NCBI GenBank assembly: GCA_964357385.1
Contig: CAYHKW010000049.1
Span: 1 to 8,052 of the forward strand
Direction: 5' to 3'
DNA: 8,052 nucleotides
Source of the DNA: JAHFJA01 sp964357385
Lineage (GTDB): Bacteria; Patescibacteriota; Patescibacteriia; JACQRZ01
This document shows, in pieces, positions 5,259 through 8,052 of this stretch (the first letter of the stretch is position 1; each line of letters begins with the position of its first letter). The position numbers and the translations under genes are program-made. The notes under the pieces were generated by a model. The model saw only the letters and a program-made list of their open reading frames with translations. It searched no databases and had not been told where the DNA came from.

Positions 5259-5839
5259 TCCTGTTTAAAAAGATCGAGCGGGATAGTGCTGACAAAGAGA
5301 CGTTGGCTGTCGTGGAGCGATTTATACAAGAAAAAGCCTTTCAAAGTCACAAATCAGCACCACCACCGTTGCCAACGGTGGTGGTGTATGCTCAAGATGA
5401 AGAAAGTGGTGTAGTCTTGGGAACGATGGGGTTAGATATGCCAAAAAACAGAGCGTTAACACTAGCGACGCACTGGGATGTGCCCTTGGATGGTGACATT
5501 GAGCGTTTTGTCCAGATTGGAAGGTGGTTTGTAGATAAGGAAAAAGCACCAAAGCATCTTGCTGCCGCGATATTATATCCGGCAGCATTAGTTTCGGTAA
5601 TGTACGAAAAGAACGAATGGATATGCGAATTGAAAGAAAAAGTTTTCGATCGATTTGCATATTATGGGTGTGAACCGTGTAGGGTTGATCAGGGTACAAT
5701 CAAGCTTGAAAACATACCTGCAGAAGGATTACCTTATTATCAGGATGGACAAACGATCATTTGTACTATGAGTATTGATGTTGTTCTTTTAGCCGTAAAG
5801 AAATATATTGTTTCAGATGGAGCAATACAATTAGACTAA
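5255..5839 (+). CDS. GNAT-fold N-acyltransferase-like protein (LuxI/FeeM/haemolysin-like, tentative), 194 aa
   Basis: I chose the ATG at 5255, which overlaps the upstream TGA as ATGA and indicates translational coupling. An in-frame ATG at 5243 would add four residues. No strong Shine-Dalgarno sequence is seen for either. The order of elements resembles GNAT-superfamily acyltransferases of the autoinducer-synthase/N-acyl amino acid synthase/thermostable-haemolysin type: a strand 'PTVVVYAQ', a turn and strand 'SGVVLGTMGLDM', the hallmark 'ERFVQIGRWFVD' (compare 'vEigRlaV'), a helix, a 'FDRFAYYGCEP' segment and a late 'LPYYQDGQTIIC' strand. The acetyl-CoA Q/RxxGxG/A loop of ordinary GNATs is missing. 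That fits acyl-ACP/CoA users of this branch but weakens the call. A very stable hairpin (5358-5386) lies within the gene and encodes 'PPPLPTVVV'. Confidence 0.62.
   Translation: MILFKKIERDSADKETLAVVERFIQEKAFQSHKSAPPPLPTVVVYAQDEESGVVLGTMGLDMPKNRALTLATHWDVPLDGDIERFVQIGRWFVDKEKAPKHLAAAILYPAALVSVMYEKNEWICELKEKVFDRFAYYGCEPCRVDQGTIKLENIPAEGLPYYQDGQTIICTMSIDVVLLAVKKYIVSDGAIQLD
5358..5386 (+). other. Strong intragenic hairpin in the acyltransferase-like gene
   Basis: CACCACCACCGTT (5358-5370) and AACGGTGGTGGTG (5374-5386) are perfect 13-bp arms around a 3-nt GCC loop, so the whole is a 29-bp near-perfect palindrome. It is GC-rich within an AT-rich gene, lies about 100 nt into the reading frame, and has no T-run. 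The frame stays open through it (codons for P-P-P-L-P-T-V-V-V). Confidence 0.9.
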
Positions 5840-5851
5840 TATTTTTAGTTC

Positions 5852-5884
5852 ATACCAACCAAATCTTTGGTTGGTATTTATTTT
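5852..5884 (+). terminator. Rho-independent terminator of the ThiF/acyltransferase operon
   Basis: ATACCAACCAAA (5852-5863) and TTTGGTTGGTAT (5866-5877) form a perfect 12-bp inverted repeat, in practice 11 bp with a 4-nt loop. TTTATTTT follows to 5884. It starts 12 bp after the stop codon. Confidence 0.92.
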
Positions 5885-5900
5885 CTGGTTATTGTATAAT
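5871..5900 (+). promoter_or_regulatory. Promoter of the sensor histidine kinase gene (leaderless type)
   Basis: A perfect -10 TATAAT (5895-5900) has a partial -35 TTGGTA (5871-5876; 4 of 6) at 18-bp spacing, lying inside the right arm of the preceding terminator. The expected start is 5907, exactly the A of the kinase ATG, and no Shine-Dalgarno sequence precedes that ATG. Confidence 0.68.
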
Positions 5901-5906
5901 AAATGT

Positions 5907-8052
5907 ATGGATACTAGTCTTTTATTGCTATCAATCATTATCGGAATCAATTTTTTTGTTGGTCTTGGGATAATTTTTCATGACCCTCGGAAAATTGTTA
6001 ACCAGAATTTTTTTCTCTTTATTCTGGGTATCACCCTGTGGGCATTTTCAATTATTGCTATTTTTGCATTCAAAAATTTTTCATTTAATGCCCTGATTTT
6101 CTTTGGATTCATCTTGGCTATCATTGGAATATATAATTTCTCTCAAGTATTTCCTGCGCAAAAAAACTTTTCACCAAGGCATAAATGGTATATTATCCCT
6201 GCCCTCCTTCTCTTTATAGGCATACCCTTTAATCTCTATGTAAAAGATATTGCGGTATCAGCAAGCGGCGCAGTTCAGCCAGTAAACGGTCCTGGTATGC
6301 CAGTGTTTGCATTTGTTTGTTTGGCGTATCTTATTGCCGCTATTTACTCTCTAATCAGGCGATATTTTCATCTTAACTCGATTGATAGGGTTAGGGTGCA
6401 ATATTTCTTTTTTGGTGTATGCGTATTTTTTGTCTCCGCGGTAGTATTTGATGTAGTACTTCCTGCAATGGGAGTTTTTAATTTAAATCTTTTAGGTCCA
6501 GCGAGTTCGATAGTGCTTGTTCTTTTGACTTCTTATTCAATTACCCGATATCAGATATTCGATATCCGCATTCTTATAAGAGCCAGTATTGTCTTTGCGC
6601 TTCTTGTTATAGCATTTTCAAGTGTAATGACGGGATTAATTTTTATTTTTTCCCATGAACAGCCTGATATTTTTCTTGTTATAATGATTTCAATTATTAT
6701 CGCAAGCATACAAAGGCCTGTTCATGATATGCTTGCAGCATTTACAAATCGTTTTCTTTTCCAGAAAAAATATAGTTCACACGAGATCTTGGCTGCATAC
6801 AATACAGCCTTATCGGGTACTATCGACTTAAATATTTTACTAAAAAATTTCATTGAAACGACGCGTATATTTTTTCACCCCACAAAAATCGCCATACTTT
6901 TGTTTACTGAGGATGGACATTGCGTTGTGAGAAGAGCATCAGGGGTCTCATCAAAAAATATTATTATCTTAAAGGATAATCCTATCTGTACATTAACTCA
7001 GGATGCTTCCTCTGTTGTACAAAAAGATTTGATTGAACTCGAATTAAGATCCGANNNNNNNNNNGATCATAATCCTTCACCTCTCAAGAAGCAAGCATAC
7101 GAAGAAATGACAAAAATTGATTTTGAGCTTGCCATCCCATTAACAACACCAAAAAAGCGGGTGGGTATTATATTGATGGGACACAAGTCATCAAATGACC
7201 CTTATTATGCTCAAGATATACAGGTAATCAATGCTGTGAGCGCCCATGCAGCCGCAGTGATTGAAAACGCTCGCAATTATGAAATACAAATGAAAGTCAA
7301 TGCCGCTCTCTACGAGGCAAACAGAGCGAAATCTGAATTTATTGCTATCATTTCGCATCAATTTCGAACCCCTCTGTCTATTATTCAATGGAATTTAGAG
7401 TTATTGAATGATGTCCTTGCTACATGTAAAGACAAGGCAATAGTAAAGGATATGAATCAAATCAGTCAGTCTATTGAAATTGGCGCGATGAATTTGCATG
7501 ATTATTTGGCTAACATCATTGATAGCTTAGAAATTGAGGATGGTACATTTCCTATCCAGAAATCATCAGTACCACTAGTGCCTCTTATTCAAGGGGTTGT
7601 CAAATCATTTAAAAAAGATATTGATGAAAAACATCTCACCTGTGGAATTGTTATGCATCCAGGCATGGAGACGATCGATGCAGACAGCCGATTGGTGGCT
7701 CGATTGTTCCAAATACTTATTAAAAATGCCATCCAGTATAATCATAAGGATGGGTCTATTCGCATAGAAGTGTTTCCGGGCAAATATAAAAAGCAAAATG
7801 CCATCGAAATACAAGTGGTCGATAGTGGTATCGGTATTTCCCCGCAAGATATGCCTCATATCTTTGAGCGATTTTATCGTACCAATGAGGCAAAATTGAC
7901 GGTACCCAATGGTCTTGGACTTTCGTTATATATAGCTAAATACATTACTGAGCAACACAAGGGAAGTCTTCAGGTAAAATCACAGGTTGGACAAGGCACC
8001 GCGTTTACCATAAAGTTTCCCATCATGGTAGATGAAGGAGCAACAAAAATAA
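5907..8052 (+). CDS. Membrane sensor histidine kinase, multi-TM + GAF + HisKA + HATPase (3' partial, contains a gap)
   Basis: One frame stays open from ATG 5907 to the window end (715 codons seen). Residues 1-270 hold seven to nine hydrophobic segments ending in 'YSITRYQIFDIRILIRAS', typical of the 7TM N-terminal region of histidine kinases (PF16927-like). Residues ~295-455 look like a GAF domain, followed by a short coiled coil. HisKA has H484 in 'SHQFRTPL' as the phospho-acceptor. HATPase_c has N607 in 'IKNAIQYN', D639-S-G-I-G (G1), 'FERFYRTNEA', G669-L-G-L (G2) and 'GQGTAF' near the end, so only a short tail is missing. The product should autophosphorylate and pass phosphate to a response regulator, none of which is in view. 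With 10 Ns at 7055-7064 both sides stay in frame. GAAGGAG at 8034-8040 could serve a gene starting just beyond the window. Confidence 0.92.
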   Translation, partial: MDTSLLLLSIIIGINFFVGLGIIFHDPRKIVNQNFFLFILGITLWAFSIIAIFAFKNFSFNALIFFGFILAIIGIYNFSQVFPAQKNFSPRHKWYIIPALLLFIGIPFNLYVKDIAVSASGAVQPVNGPGMPVFAFVCLAYLIAAIYSLIRRYFHLNSIDRVRVQYFFFGVCVFFVSAVVFDVVLPAMGVFNLNLLGPASSIVLVLLTSYSITRYQIFDIRILIRASIVFALLVIAFSSVMTGLIFIFSHEQPDIFLVIMISIIIASIQRPVHDMLAAFTNRFLFQKKYSSHEILAAYNTALSGTIDLNILLKNFIETTRIFFHPTKIAILLFTEDGHCVVRRASGVSSKNIIILKDNPICTLTQDASSVVQKDLIELELRSXXXXDHNPSPLKKQAYEEMTKIDFELAIPLTTPKKRVGIILMGHKSSNDPYYAQDIQVINAVSAHAAAVIENARNYEIQMKVNAALYEANRAKSEFIAIISHQFRTPLSIIQWNLELLNDVLATCKDKAIVKDMNQISQSIEIGAMNLHDYLANIIDSLEIEDGTFPIQKSSVPLVPLIQGVVKSFKKDIDEKHLTCGIVMHPGMETIDADSRLVARLFQILIKNAIQYNHKDGSIRIEVFPGKYKKQNAIEIQVVDSGIGISPQDMPHIFERFYRTNEAKLTVPNGLGLSLYIAKYITEQHKGSLQVKSQVGQGTAFTIKFPIMVDEGATKI
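7055..7064. other. Scaffold gap (10 N) within the kinase GAF region
   Basis: Ten Ns lie between two stretches in the same frame, inside the predicted GAF domain (codons 383-386). The reading frame is preserved at the stated length, although the true length may differ by multiples of three. Confidence 0.95.

Noticed and set aside
5322..5699. 125-codon open frame on the minus strand opposite the acyltransferase-like gene
   Set aside because: It has no ribosome binding site, its composition is that of an antisense shadow, and the plus-strand frame is coupled to the ThiF-like gene.
8050..8052. TAA at the last three bases as the stop of the histidine kinase
   Set aside because: It is not in the kinase frame, which reads ...ACA AAA ATA A at the window end; the gene is therefore left open.
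1..8052. CRISPR arrays, insertion sequences, tRNA or rRNA genes
   Set aside because: No regularly spaced repeats, transposase motifs, long terminal inverted repeats, cloverleaf or rRNA-like sequence were found by reading either strand.

Overview
This window reads as a draft-metagenome contig or scaffold. It has two 10-N scaffolding gaps (4150-4159 and 7055-7064), an open reading frame running off each end, and nine protein genes. The best guess for the host is a member of the Patescibacteria (Candidate Phyla Radiation). The clues are a short protein with the CxxC-x17-CxxC zinc domain common in those genomes, a multi-TM/GAF histidine kinase with an SHQFRTPL H-box, many small unrecognised proteins, compact intergenic regions, classical TTGACA/TATAAT-type promoters and two apparently leaderless genes. 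TGA acts as a stop at the end of the ThiF-like gene (5256-5258), which argues against the TGA-recoding Gracilibacteria/SR1 lineages. The lineage is inferred; no marker gene settles it.

Layout. 1-613 (+): the 3' part of a sigma-70 region-4 protein, then a coupled small gene, then a strong terminator. 614-1068 (+): a consensus-like promoter, a 97-aa unknown protein and a terminator. 1069-1262: non-coding, with an orphan terminator-like hairpin. 1263-1619 (+): a CxxC-x17-CxxC zinc-ribbon protein whose -10 box lies just before its ATG. 1700-2419 (-): an exported HExxH-type metalloprotease-like protein with its own terminator and a near-consensus promoter. 2651-3256 (+): an HDIG-type HD phosphohydrolase, ending at a terminator shared with the convergent gene 3325-4190 (-), an amidinohydrolase of the dimethylarginine dimethylaminohydrolase (DDAH)/arginine deiminase superfamily.

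4311-5839 (+): a two-gene operon divergent from the DDAH-like gene. It encodes a ThiF/E1-like adenylyltransferase and, with a 4-bp ATGA overlap, a protein resembling GNAT-fold N-acyltransferases (LuxI/FeeM/thermostable-haemolysin type). It ends at a strong terminator. 5907-8052 (+, open at the 3' end): a large membrane sensor histidine kinase (multi-TM, GAF, HisKA, HATPase) with its own promoter and no visible Shine-Dalgarno sequence.

How it may fit together (inference). The amidinohydrolase, adenylyltransferase and acyltransferase have chemistries typical of small-molecule or peptide tailoring and share one divergent promoter region. The multi-TM sensor kinase follows directly. The most interesting hypothesis is a small biosynthetic or signalling module with a neighbouring receptor. 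The other notable features are a 13-bp-stem hairpin inside the acyltransferase gene and a quasi-palindromic intergenic motif related to GACGAGTTTCGAAACTCGTC that occurs three times in the first 1.7 kb.
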